A stretch of DNA of 64,000 nucleotides from Trypanosoma brucei gambiense DAL972 (taxonomy: Eukaryota > Euglenozoa > Kinetoplastea > Trypanosomatida > Trypanosomatidae). The stretch's first letter is position 1, and each line of letters opens with the position of its first letter. The translations under genes were made by a program, and so were the position numbers. Positions 10,453 to 19,862 of this stretch are shown here, in pieces. The DNA is taken from NCBI RefSeq assembly GCF_000210295.1, contig NC_026743.1:1736001-1800000 (forward strand). Direction: 5' to 3'. Under the pieces are notes generated by a model. It made no database searches and was not told the origin of the DNA. It was given only the letters and a program-made list of their open reading frames with translations.

Positions 10453-10908
10453 TCACTTATTTCGGCTGTCCAGCACAAGCGTCACTGGGCCATCGTTGGT
10501 CATATTGATATTCATGTAGGATTGGAATCGCCCTGTCGATATTTTGTGAGCCGCATAGTCCCTGCAAAGAGCCTCACGCAAGTTGTTAAACAGTTCAGAT
10601 GCTCTCTCTGGCTTCATTGCCAGGTGGAAGTCGGGTTTATTTCCCTTAAGTACGTGCATGAGAGTAAATTGTGACACGAGAAGAATTCCGCCGTCCACCT
10701 GCTTCACATTACGGTCCCACGTTTTTTGCCCATCCTCACTACGCCATATGCGAAGCGACAGCAGTTTGTGGGCAATGTAGTCCACATCGCTCATATCATC
10801 TTCGTGGTGTATACCCACCAACGCCACAATTCCACGCCCAACACTACCAACAACCTCCTCACCAACCGTTACGGCACCCTCCAGAACACGCTGAACGACA
10901 ACTCTCAT
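10453..10908 (-). CDS. DTD: D-aminoacyl-tRNA deacylase (DTD)
   Basis: This encodes a 151-residue protein of the usual DTD length. DTD cleaves D-amino acids (and mischarged glycine) from tRNA and acts as a dimer in chirality proofreading. The start MRVVVQRV is the normal family start. The two family signatures are present: SQFTL at about residues 79-83, which carries the catalytic Thr, and the C-terminal NDGPVT motif at about residues 138-143. It lies upstream of the long CRAM copy in the same transcription unit, and a fragment of an identical gene lies at the gap. The enzyme is cytosolic in other eukaryotes, and no targeting peptide is visible here. Confidence 0.93.
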   Translation of the reverse strand: MRVVVQRVLEGAVTVGEEVVGSVGRGIVALVGIHHEDDMSDVDYIAHKLLSLRIWRSEDGQKTWDRNVKQVDGGILLVSQFTLMHVLKGNKPDFHLAMKPERASELFNNLREALCRDYAAHKISTGRFQSYMNINMTNDGPVTLVLDSRNK

Positions 10909-11749
10909 ACGTGACGCTTAAAACACGCCCCACATATACACCCCAATACACGTCCGCACATTTGAAAGGGGGAAAAAAGCAGAAGTGCACATTTCACACA
11001 CGATTTAGTGGCAGGGAAGGAGGAAAAATAAAATCAACTACATACACATATAGCCGTGTGAAACCCGTTTTAATATTGAGAATAATATCAACAATAATAA
11101 TGGTAACAAATAGTAGTAGTGATGAAAATGGCCCCTCGCCGTCATGCATCGGCGAAACCTCTCATTGATATCCCAATGGGTTAACTCCCTTACCACCGGT
11201 GACGGAAAAGCAATTTCCCCACGCAAGTTTCAGACCAGCTGCAGACGAGGCCAACCCCTTCCTTAATCCTCAGTTCAATCAGTGAAATCAGTTCACCGTT
11301 GCGTACCAAACCAGTAGAATTAAGAATCGCCACTGACCAAAACACGCACACAAAAAACCCAAATGGTTTGAGCGGCCGGCAGTGAGTGAGCCAACAAGAG
11401 GTCTCTGTGGATAATGCAAGCGCGCGAAAACCACCAATCAGATTAAGAGGTTGCGCCCATACCGTCAGCTGGGCTCTACTCCGCCTCCCTCTTTAGGTCC
11501 ATAGTTGATAGTGTGGAAAGGGAATCTCTCACAGTGCCTCGGGTTTCCCGCAACACCAAACACGCACCTACGCTTAGGTGTAGTTGCGCTCAACCGCACC
11601 TCACACGGAACCGAAACGTGAGAAGAGGAACAGTCAACACATGATGGGGAATTTCCAAAGAAAACGGAGAGATCAGATACGGTAAATGCCCACAATAGCA
11701 ACAGCAGCAATCAGAGATGAAGCCAATGGTGGTCCACGAGCTCCAAATC
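10909..11749. other. Intergenic spacer between DTD and the TTC12-like gene
   Basis: This stretch has no convincing gene. A/C-rich sequence and short A/T microsatellite-like runs (about 11080-11125) fit 5' and 3' untranslated regions. Confidence 0.6.
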
Positions 11750-14290
11750 CTACGAAGCCTGCTGCTGTTCAAGCACGGCATGAAGCGTCTCAAAACCCTT
11801 CAGTTCGCGCAGTCGCTCCCGCTGCGACTCCACCGTGCAGCAACGGGACAATGCGATAGCAACGTTCTTCTGTGCTGCACGCGCATGGCACCACTGCGGG
11901 GTACCATTTTTTCCTTCATGCTCCAACGAAAACAGGGACGCCCGCACCTTACGAAGGCTCTCCAACAAAACATCGACGCCGCGAAGTGCCACGTAGTGCT
12001 CACATCCTGCAGGTGGAACAAAGGAACAAATAAGAGCAGCATTACCAACCGCCACCGCGTGTCGGTCTCCCCCCAGTTGGACGACACGCAGCAAAGCGCG
12101 AACCCGCTCGAGCTCCCATAAGCCTTCCACACTCGAGAGAAGCTTCTTTGAATAGAACCCCGCAAGCAACGTTGTGGTGTGCTCCACAACTTCCCATAGC
12201 GCAGACGGTTTAGCCTCCGAACCCTCGCTGTCCACTGCGAGTCCATCCCTTTTCGCTTCAGCTTCATATATCTCCACTGCGTCGCCTCCAAGTATGGAGA
12301 GCGCGGAATCGAGCATCGACCACAGCGTACCTTCATCCTTCAATATGGCATCACGGAGTGAGTCGTCGAAAGGAGAAAACTTTGAAAGAACCCCCGTCAT
12401 TTTAGAACAAACGGTTGCTCTCTCCGTCGAGACTCCACCGGATTGGGCTCGGTCGCGCAGCACGTACCAAGCACAGAGTGCAAAGTGCATTTTGCCATTA
12501 CCAGTTTCAACCATCGTGTCGCACCATTGCTTCACATAATCTCGCCGAGACTCCGCCTGCAGGAACAAATTGTACACAAGAGCAAATAACCCCTCTTCCG
12601 CCCGAGCTGACAAAGGGGCTGACGCACAAACCTTTGGGGGCGGCAGCATTTGAGCGAGAGCACACGTGAAACTGGACGTGGACATCGCTTTTGCGCACGT
12701 ATGGTTTGTACATGACACACGGACGGCCAGTGACAGTCCTACTTCCTTCAGCAGCGTGGGCCCTGCCGTGAGAGCTGCGTCAACCACACGCACGCCAATT
12801 TTTTCTAGCGTCGGTGTCATTGCTTTTGCGACGACCTCTACTTTTAGGAGCGCCTCTAGAAGCCCACAAAGAAAGTAGAGTGGCTGCGGAGCAGGACGAC
12901 CCCCTCTCAACACACTTTCCGATATTTTCTCCATTACTGGACCACAAGGAGTGTGAACTTCATTGGGAAAGCGCGTGGCTAAGCCTTCCAGAGCCTGGAG
13001 CAACCCAGACACAAGCGATAAACAAGTCTCTATATTTACCCCTCGAGCTGTTCCCTTGTCCATGCCTTCAACAGCTTCAAGTAAAACTGCCGTTAGGTTG
13101 TTTGCCATTTCGTGAATACTTGAAGGCTCCAACTCATCTGCACATGCCTCACTTCCAACCAAAACAAGAGACAAGAGTCGAAGGGAAGCAAACAAGACCA
13201 TTCCCTCAGGTGACATGTCTTTGGCACCCGCGGCACAAACAACACCGAAACGTTCTTCTGCACTACCAGAAAGCAGACCGAGGATCAGCTCCGTCAACGA
13301 GCCCATTCCATCACGGAGAGCGAACAGGACCGCTGCGCCGAGATGAAAACACTGAACGACTTTCAGGCAGCGGCAGACGGCCTTCAAAACCCGCATCATA
13401 CACTTCCTCTTACGACCTTGCTTTTCCGCAACATTTTCTCTGCTTTCCTCACTACTCGCCTCACTCACATTCGGTAACTCCTTCACAGCGGCAATGAGAT
13501 CACATGTCGCCTTAGACAGCTGTTCCGCGTCTCCTGAATAATGATGCTGGAAGGCAGCACAGCGTTCATGTTCACTCTTTATTCGCCGCAACCACTGAGC
13601 AAGATCCGCTGCCTCTTGATTTGAAACATCTTTCTGGAGCGCCGCTTCAGCATCTCTCAGCGCATCCAGCGGCCTGCGCAGATGTCTTAGCGCTGTGGCG
13701 CGCCGCAACAGAGCCTTCACATTCGTTGGCTCCTCGCGTAAAACATAGCTTGCGTCTTCCACAGCATCCAAGTAGCGCTTCAACTTCAGCTGAACAAGAG
13801 CGCGGTTGTTGTGCAGCGTAACCTGCAGTGACGCATCCACCACATTCAACCCAATGGCATTGGAGTATAATTTAAAGGCAGTTTCCCAATCAGAAGCTCT
13901 CACAGCCTTCGCCGCCTCCTCCTTCATTCGTAGTGCCTCATCCAAAGAGACCCTTTCCGCCCGGCTAAATAATGCTTCATCCTTATTACAGTTCTTGCCT
14001 TTACCCTTGCAAGTGGGACCATCGGCTTCTTTCAACAGTGTATCAATAAATTCATCGTTCTCAAAACGCGAGTAGTAACGCGGGTCGTACCGCATTTTCA
14101 CTTTATCACGCCTTTCCCGTGCCTCAGCCTCGCGGCGACGGGCTTCACGCTCCTCTCGCTTTCGTTCCGCTTCCATGGGATCCTCGTTGAGTATCTCTTG
14201 CACTGCGGCGGTAATGTCATCGATGCGGTCAAGCCAATTTTCCACCTCGTGTCGCGATGGTGCCTTGCAATCCAAATTAATTTCTGGCAT
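11750..14290 (-). CDS. TTC12: TTC12-like TPR/ARM protein, dynein-arm assembly factor
   Basis: This encodes an 846-residue protein. The N-terminus has the TTC12-type segment with WLDRIDDI and EILNEDP (about 19-38), then a highly charged coil (40-66), a segment DEFIDTLLKEAD (79-90), and three TPR-like helix pairs at about 121-225 (for example HNNRALVQLKLKRYLDAVEDA). The rest, to 846, is mostly Leu/Ala/Val-rich helix with regular spacing, consistent with ARM/HEAT repeats. This order (short coil, TPR, then ARM) matches TTC12, a cytoplasmic factor needed to pre-assemble axonemal dynein arms in ciliated cells. Human TTC12 is about 700 residues, so this one is somewhat longer. Alternatives are other TPR-ARM co-chaperones such as the UNC45 type, but the N-terminal segment favours TTC12. 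Confidence 0.7.
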   Translation of the reverse strand: MPEINLDCKAPSRHEVENWLDRIDDITAAVQEILNEDPMEAERKREEREARRREAEARERRDKVKMRYDPRYYSRFENDEFIDTLLKEADGPTCKGKGKNCNKDEALFSRAERVSLDEALRMKEEAAKAVRASDWETAFKLYSNAIGLNVVDASLQVTLHNNRALVQLKLKRYLDAVEDASYVLREEPTNVKALLRRATALRHLRRPLDALRDAEAALQKDVSNQEAADLAQWLRRIKSEHERCAAFQHHYSGDAEQLSKATCDLIAAVKELPNVSEASSEESRENVAEKQGRKRKCMMRVLKAVCRCLKVVQCFHLGAAVLFALRDGMGSLTELILGLLSGSAEERFGVVCAAGAKDMSPEGMVLFASLRLLSLVLVGSEACADELEPSSIHEMANNLTAVLLEAVEGMDKGTARGVNIETCLSLVSGLLQALEGLATRFPNEVHTPCGPVMEKISESVLRGGRPAPQPLYFLCGLLEALLKVEVVAKAMTPTLEKIGVRVVDAALTAGPTLLKEVGLSLAVRVSCTNHTCAKAMSTSSFTCALAQMLPPPKVCASAPLSARAEEGLFALVYNLFLQAESRRDYVKQWCDTMVETGNGKMHFALCAWYVLRDRAQSGGVSTERATVCSKMTGVLSKFSPFDDSLRDAILKDEGTLWSMLDSALSILGGDAVEIYEAEAKRDGLAVDSEGSEAKPSALWEVVEHTTTLLAGFYSKKLLSSVEGLWELERVRALLRVVQLGGDRHAVAVGNAALICSFVPPAGCEHYVALRGVDVLLESLRKVRASLFSLEHEGKNGTPQWCHARAAQKNVAIALSRCCTVESQRERLRELKGFETLHAVLEQQQAS

Positions 14291-14446
14291 TTCTATGTCG
14301 TATTTTTTTTTTAATGTTGTGAAGATTTTCTGTTCCTTTTCTTGTTTTTAAATCTCTCGTACGGATTGCCTTCAACACCGCCAAAAACACGGAAGAAAAA
14401 AACCGTAGCAACTTCTCTCCTATCTCTGTAACACTAACAATTACAC

Positions 14447-14505
14447 ACCATCATCATCACAATCATCATCACAACAACAACAACGATAATAATAATAATA
14501 ATAGC
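14447..14505. repeat. Trinucleotide microsatellites (CAT/CAA/AAT)
   Basis: This is an imperfect run of CAT/CAC, then CAA, then AAT triplets in the spacer upstream of the TTC12-like gene. It lies outside any predicted coding region and is a likely length-polymorphic site. Confidence 0.8.
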
Positions 14506-14529
14506 AACAAAAAGCGCCATGTTCATGAC

Positions 14530-14769
14530 CTAAACTGGACCTCTGGGATGATTCCCTTTATATTCCTCAAATACACAATTCCATTCCGCAGTATTACCGT
14601 TGCTTAGCATTTCAATGCTATGATCTTCGAACACAGATACGCGCACAATTTCAGCAAATCGAGGGTCGAGTACATCACTATCAGTTATGTGTTGTGCTGA
14701 TAATGTAACCCGCTGAGCGTTAGGTTGTATGTTTGCAGCACTGCCAGTAACGGGAGTTGCATTAGACAT
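14530..14769 (-). CDS. Small conserved-looking protein of unknown function (79 aa)
   Basis: This encodes a 79-residue soluble protein starting MSNATPVTGS. The composition is balanced, with a C-terminal half rich in acidic and aromatic residues (DPRFAEIVRVSVFEDHS, then EWNCVFEEYKGN). No membrane segment, signal peptide or known motif is visible. It is flanked by typical spacers and its codon use looks coding, unlike the surrounding A/T-rich DNA, so I regard it as a real gene. It lies between the TTC12-like gene and a basic 228-residue protein in the same direction. I do not recognise the family. Confidence 0.55.
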   Translation of the reverse strand: MSNATPVTGSAANIQPNAQRVTLSAQHITDSDVLDPRFAEIVRVSVFEDHSIEMLSNGNTAEWNCVFEEYKGNHPRGPV

Positions 14770-16050
14770 AATCCTTTTTCTTTCCTTTCTTTTTTTATAG
14801 CAAAAAGATTAGAATTTTCCCTTTTATACCTGTTTGTTTCTGTGCCTACTTCCTTCTTTCTTTAAATTATTATTATGATTATTGTCCCGTCGTACGACTC
14901 GTGCAGAAGCTTCTAAGTTCCCCCCACCTTTGGCACCAGGGTAAACAGGAAAACGTTTTTTTTTAAAAAAAATAAGAAGAGGGATGGAAAATGTATCAAA
15001 TCTTTAAAACTACAATTTTAAATTTTTAAAAAAATGAAAAAAAAACAGCAGCCTAACATTGGAGCCACTATCTCCTTCCCCTTCACGCTGTATACAGGTT
15101 TTACAACACAACGTCCCCTCATTTTCTCCCGTCTTTCCTTTTCTAAAAAGAAAAACAAAACAAGAGAAACAAAAAATTGTCTCTTTGCCGTTAGCCCTTT
15201 CCATCACAGAAATTACGTTAATAATGTTTTTCGCATCAATGCAAATACAAGTGAGGGAGAGAGAAGAATTCAGAATGGTAACAAATTTGCAACTGCTGCT
15301 CTCATTGAAGGAATCTTCCTTTCTCCTACCACATAACCCTACTTCCACACATGTTTTTTTTCCCACATAATTTCCCTCGTAATTACCACTACATTTGAAA
15401 AATAAAAGCCCCTACCCAACTCCGCGCTCGCTTCAATGGGAAATGGCACATGGCGCTAAGTAAAATGTTAATTTTTTTTCTGCTTTTTTTTTTTCCCCCC
15501 CCCCCCCATCCCTTCCATCTAACACCCATTCAAATGAGGGAAGTTGGACACATTTCAGCCCATTATGCTGAACGGAACCGTAACATTGCCGTTGCCACAA
15601 GAAGAAGAAGGGGAAGGAGAAAATAATCATCATTATTTTCCTTTTTCCCTTTCTAAAAACAATAATAAAAAAAATGGAAAACAAATACAGCGGTACTGCG
15701 CTCAACTAGTTAAACATCATGTTGAGTACCTTTAGGATGTGTTGTAAACACTCGCCCACGCGTAAAACATCATAGGCTGAAGGAGAACTAAAAAGAAAAA
15801 AAAGATAGGAAGAGAGGAAACTCAAGACCAAAACAAAACAAAACGAGGGGCCCCTCGCGTGTCAAATCTTTCTGCACGTAGTCGCATACAAATCACACTT
15901 TTTAAGCACACAACAACAAAAAAAAGGGGCAAAAACAAGTCTTTTATACGTATGTTTGTCTATAGGCAGGACGAACATGCAATGAAGACCACAACTGGGA
16001 TTAGCACCACAACTGTACACAACCAAGTGAATTCTCCATTTGGCTTAATT
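14770..16050. other. 1.3 kb A/T-rich spacer
   Basis: This is low-complexity A- and T-rich sequence with C-runs near 15490-15507 and many homopolymers. Frames here are short and compositionally UTR-like. It probably holds the 3' untranslated region of the upstream 228-residue gene and the 5' region of the 79-residue gene. Confidence 0.6.
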
Positions 16051-16737
16051 TTATCCTTCATCAGAATCATCCATATCATTCGACACTAAAGGCACAAGTA
16101 ATGTAATGCGCATGACGGCATCCACAAGGCCACCAGGGGCTGCGAAGAGTCGCTCCATTGCGATACGGGACCTTTCATTAAATGCGCGAACGGCTGCCAG
16201 GATTCGCCTCCGGCTTCGTGGGGATTCGTCACGTCCTTCCTCGCTATCATCGGGAATTATATCATCACCATACAAAAGATCCGCAAAAGCCACTTCATCA
16301 TAGTCGAAAACGTATTTCCGCATCAACTCCAACTCATCATCACTCAGCCGCTTGGCAACACTAGTGTTATACCGACACAAATCTCTTGGTGTGAGAAATG
16401 GTGTCCCATCAAGAAATGAGTTGAGTGAGCACCGAAACCGACGAGGCCTCGCTGACATGCGATGACGGTTCGGCTTCTCTGTTAGCAACGCACTACTCGC
16501 ACGTATGGCACAAAATATCATTGATGGATCAAAACACCGCGAGCATCTTCTTGGCGCATTATTACGCATATGTTCGCGTATCCGCCGCAGCCATCTCTTC
16601 GTGTCAGCAATGCGCTGATCGATGTTTTCACTAAGAAGAAACCGAATAAAAGCTGATGCGTCGGTGCTTCTGGAAGGAGTGCCTCCTCTGGGGCTTCTGT
16701 AAGGGGAGGTGCTACGGCTATAAGTGGCGCGGGACAT
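16051..16737 (-). CDS. Basic N-terminus, acidic C-terminus protein of unknown function (228 aa)
   Basis: I chose the Met at 16737 (MSRATYSRSTSPYR), giving 228 residues. The frame is open further upstream to 17088, but that extension translates a TA microsatellite and A/T-rich leader and is clearly untranslated. The protein begins with a Ser/Arg/Pro-rich tail (residues 1-25), then a helical basic region (IDQRIADTKRWLRRIREHM) followed by a Cys pair (CSRC). The second half is acidic (DDELELMRKYVFDYDEVAFADLL) and ends DMDDSDEG. No catalytic motif or membrane segment is evident. I do not recognise the family. Confidence 0.65.
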   Translation of the reverse strand: MSRATYSRSTSPYRSPRGGTPSRSTDASAFIRFLLSENIDQRIADTKRWLRRIREHMRNNAPRRCSRCFDPSMIFCAIRASSALLTEKPNRHRMSARPRRFRCSLNSFLDGTPFLTPRDLCRYNTSVAKRLSDDELELMRKYVFDYDEVAFADLLYGDDIIPDDSEEGRDESPRSRRRILAAVRAFNERSRIAMERLFAAPGGLVDAVMRITLLVPLVSNDMDDSDEG

Positions 16738-16898
16738 GACACGGCCCTGCGCAGCCGATACCTTTTGCTGTGAAACTAGTCTATTTGTTACTCCAAAACT
16801 ACGATAACAAGAGACGCAAACAAAAAAACAAGAGAAAGAGGGAGGAAAAACACGAATAACAAAATAGTAAACAAATTTCCACGCATACACACACACAC

Positions 16899-16939
<41 letters not shown>

Positions 16940-17425
16940 TTTATATACGCGCGCACAAATTTAATAGTTTCCTTCGTATGCTTAGCGGCACATCGTGCAG
17001 ACATATAAAAAACAAAATAAAAACGAAGGGTAAAAACTGTCAGCAACGCATCTAAACAAGGCAAAGTATGCACCCTTTGGAGCCGCAAGCGTCAACAGTT
17101 AAGCTGAAAATGTTGTGAACATACCAACAGGATAATAGGCAAAAAAAAAAACCTCGCGCTCCTTGCAGGTTCACGTAAGGCAAAGAAACGTATGTGCGTC
17201 AGTAACGGCGTAGGCGCTGGTCCGACGCAAGACTAAAATATATATATATACGATGGCAATGTGTGAAGAAATAAAAGCAAGAGGGGAAAGAACATAAGTT
17301 GACTTGTGAGGTGCAATCGTGCTCATACAAACACATATAAACAAACATGCGTGTTTGAACACGCCTACCCAAGTTGTAGAGTGCATCCACACAAAACAGT
17401 GTTGTGCGTTGGCGTAATATCGCCT
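16738..17425. other. Spacer between the 228-aa gene and SPO11
   Basis: This is an A/C-rich intergenic sequence with a CA/TA microsatellite. It probably carries the 5' region of the 228-residue gene and the 3' untranslated region of SPO11. No gene is seen. Confidence 0.6.
16886..16935. repeat. (CA)n(TA)n microsatellite
   Basis: A short CA run is followed by about 18 TA dinucleotides, in the 5' leader of the 228-residue gene. Confidence 0.9.
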
Positions 17426-18787
17426 TCACCTGTGAAGAAAGTCGATAATAAGCCGCAGAGGTCCCTCAACATACGCCTGCAGGCAGCACTTCGTTTCCAT
17501 CATTTGCATCCACTCTGCCTCACGCAACATTTCATCGAGTGTGACACGAATAATGTCTTCAGCACTACCACCACCAACACAATACTGCCCAAGCGGGAAA
17601 GAACTCCCGGTGCCTGGAAGGCCCTCCAACGCCGCCTTCGCCCGCTGTATCACCTGCTTTAGCACTCGCTTATCATGTTCAGTTAATGGCGCTCGCCCTT
17701 TGTTGTCATGCGAGAGACAAGAAGGACGGACACCAACCCAGCGAATGGGAAGAAGCGCAGCCGCAACGGATGTCGACAATTCGGGGACACGTTCCGCTGG
17801 CTGACATCGCCGGCCGCGGTTGATATCCTCCCCGAAAAGTCCCATGAAAGTAAGGGCAATGCGCAATCCATGAGGGTCCCCATCAACAAGAACGAGAATC
17901 GGCAGCTCAGGTAACTCACGATGAAGGCTGCGAAGAAAAAGACGGGAGGCTCGGCACGGATAGCCCTTACTGCACAAGTAAGCACATCGGTTTGAAATAG
18001 ATTCACTCCCCAGTGCGCTCTTAACATCCGCAAGGGTGTGCAGCGTGCTTTCCTTTTCCACTACAACAAGTGCGGCTGTGACACCATTGCCACGACCCGC
18101 TCCTGCAGCCCTGAAGTTGTGGGCATGTAAACCAAGTGTTGTGCTGACAAGTACACCGGAAATGTGATGTTTGGCATTGACCTCCACAGAAGGCACTTTG
18201 GCACTGGGAACGCACGTCGGCAACTCCTGTGCACCACCCGACACTAATGAGGTCGAGGTTGCGGAAACTGTAGGAATGTCAAATGCAAGGTTTCCAAGAA
18301 GAATGCTCTTCCCACTCGCTCCAATACGAAGGTCCTCACGGGTGTAGCGACGGCGCTCACCGGCAGATGAGCCTGGTGGAAGCGGGCAAACACAACTCAT
18401 CCATCGACAGAGTCGCTCAATGCTGCAGTGGGTGTCGCGCTGTCCGTTTGGAAACAGTTCTGTATTGCGGTAGTACACATCCCGTTCAGTGCACAGTAAA
18501 CCCTCCTGAACCATATTAACGACGCAACAAAGCACATGCAAAGCCTGGGCATCATACCGCAATAGTTCTGAGCACCTCCCTCTTAATGTTTGCATCTCAT
18601 CACCCACCGCAGTACCATGGGGGAGTAAAGGCACCTGCTGCCTCTGCACAGTGAGACTGAGGAAGTGAAAACTGTGCTTTTGTGAAGTCCTCGCGCGCGC
18701 ACCAGTGGGAGGTGGAGAAAATAGAGAAGTGAGATACGCCCGAGTGATGGCTTCCGCCGCGTTCATCACCTCCTTGTCACTGAGCAT
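17426..18787 (-). CDS. SPO11: SPO11, meiotic topoisomerase VI A-like protein
   Basis: This encodes a 453-residue SPO11/TopVIA homologue, the transesterase that makes the DNA double-strand breaks that start meiotic recombination. The 5Y-CAP region carries ERDVYYRNTELF at about 101-112, and Tyr106 is the expected nucleophile. The TOPRIM domain shows VVEKESTL with Glu244, then GYPCRASRLFLRSL (275-288) and LVDGDPHGLRI with Asp302 and Asp304 for metal binding. The downstream LTEHDKRVLKQ segment is also family-typical. An extra, poorly conserved stretch of about 65 residues (171-237) sits between the two domains. The length is near that of other SPO11 proteins. It is expected to be nuclear and to act in meiosis, which occurs in the tsetse stage of T. 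brucei. Confidence 0.9.
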   Translation of the reverse strand: MLSDKEVMNAAEAITRAYLTSLFSPPPTGARARTSQKHSFHFLSLTVQRQQVPLLPHGTAVGDEMQTLRGRCSELLRYDAQALHVLCCVVNMVQEGLLCTERDVYYRNTELFPNGQRDTHCSIERLCRWMSCVCPLPPGSSAGERRRYTREDLRIGASGKSILLGNLAFDIPTVSATSTSLVSGGAQELPTCVPSAKVPSVEVNAKHHISGVLVSTTLGLHAHNFRAAGAGRGNGVTAALVVVEKESTLHTLADVKSALGSESISNRCAYLCSKGYPCRASRLFLRSLHRELPELPILVLVDGDPHGLRIALTFMGLFGEDINRGRRCQPAERVPELSTSVAAALLPIRWVGVRPSCLSHDNKGRAPLTEHDKRVLKQVIQRAKAALEGLPGTGSSFPLGQYCVGGGSAEDIIRVTLDEMLREAEWMQMMETKCCLQAYVEGPLRLIIDFLHR

Positions 18788-19862
18788 ATGGGGAATCTGC
18801 TGAGGAACTCTCGTGAGGATAGTGGCAAATAATTACAACACCAGCGATATGTACTATCTTTGCAACGGCCAGAAATGTGTATACACCCATATAAACAGTG
18901 AAAGGGAAGATAGCGGTGAACAACAACAACCAAAATCATTCATTGAAACCGGGGGAAAGCACAAGGAATGAAAAAGGGAATGAATGGGCATTGACAAATG
19001 GTGAGAGCTGCAGCCCCCTCAGATGAATAACAATATTAATGAAGAAGGAGCATGTGTGAAAACAAAAGAAAAAAAAAGAAGAACAGCACCCGTAGTATTT
19101 GTAATCCGGTACATGAAGAAATGCGCGCACGTAAATAAACAAGTGTATGAACACTTACACTGAAGTTTGAATATCAAAACGTCGTGCTCGCTGGGCAGAC
19201 AACTTGATTAATTTGAAACCGTGAAGAATTCAAGCACTTCATAGAAACAACCCGAGAATCCCATTCGTATTAGACATCTTTCCTTCCTTTAGTCTGAGTC
19301 TCTTTGCTAGTTGCGCCCATTCCCCCTTTACGAATGGAAGGATGGCATATAAAACGAATTCTACTATTGACTTCCTTTTTAAAAAAATTTCTTTCTTACT
19401 TTTTTCTACCACTTATCTTTCTTCTACTTGATAATCTGAACGGTTGTACAGGAAACCACACACCACCTAGGTAGTACACGTGTAATGTTTGGTAATTCTA
19501 ACATAGAGGGAGGGTGGAAAGCTCAAAAACAAAAAAATGGTCGAAATAATACCAACGGCAATTACTATCCCCCCTCCGTGATAGTTTCTTTTTTTTTTAT
19601 TCCTTCGGCTTCCCGTTGGAAAGACCGGAAGAAAGGGGGGGAATCCTCTGAGCCTTTGTTCGAGCGGAATTTGACATCCTCAACATGTCGTATCTCAATT
19701 AACATATGTTTTGCTTACTTTTCTCCTTATTCCTCTGCTCCGCCTTGTTCCGTCCGGATGTTCGCGGTCGGCGACAATTCTATCTCGTGTCTGCCGGCCT
19801 GCTTCTGCTGAGGAAAAGGAAGAGGAATGTGGAGGGAAAGAAACAGCCTCCACTACTGTAAA
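18788..19862. other. 1.1 kb spacer between SPO11 and the NDK-repeat gene
   Basis: No gene is seen. The sequence is A/T-rich with purine and pyrimidine runs, consistent with the 5' splice region of SPO11 and the 3' untranslated region of the upstream giant gene. Confidence 0.6.

Noticed and set aside
15010..15366. 118-residue minus-strand ORF
   Set aside because: It is Phe/Ser/Lys-rich translation of A/T-rich homopolymer DNA, with no protein-like pattern; it is probably UTR.
16738..17088. Upstream extension of the 228-residue protein
   Set aside because: It translates a TA microsatellite and A/T-rich leader (an Ile-Tyr repeat); the ATG at 16737 starts coding-like sequence.
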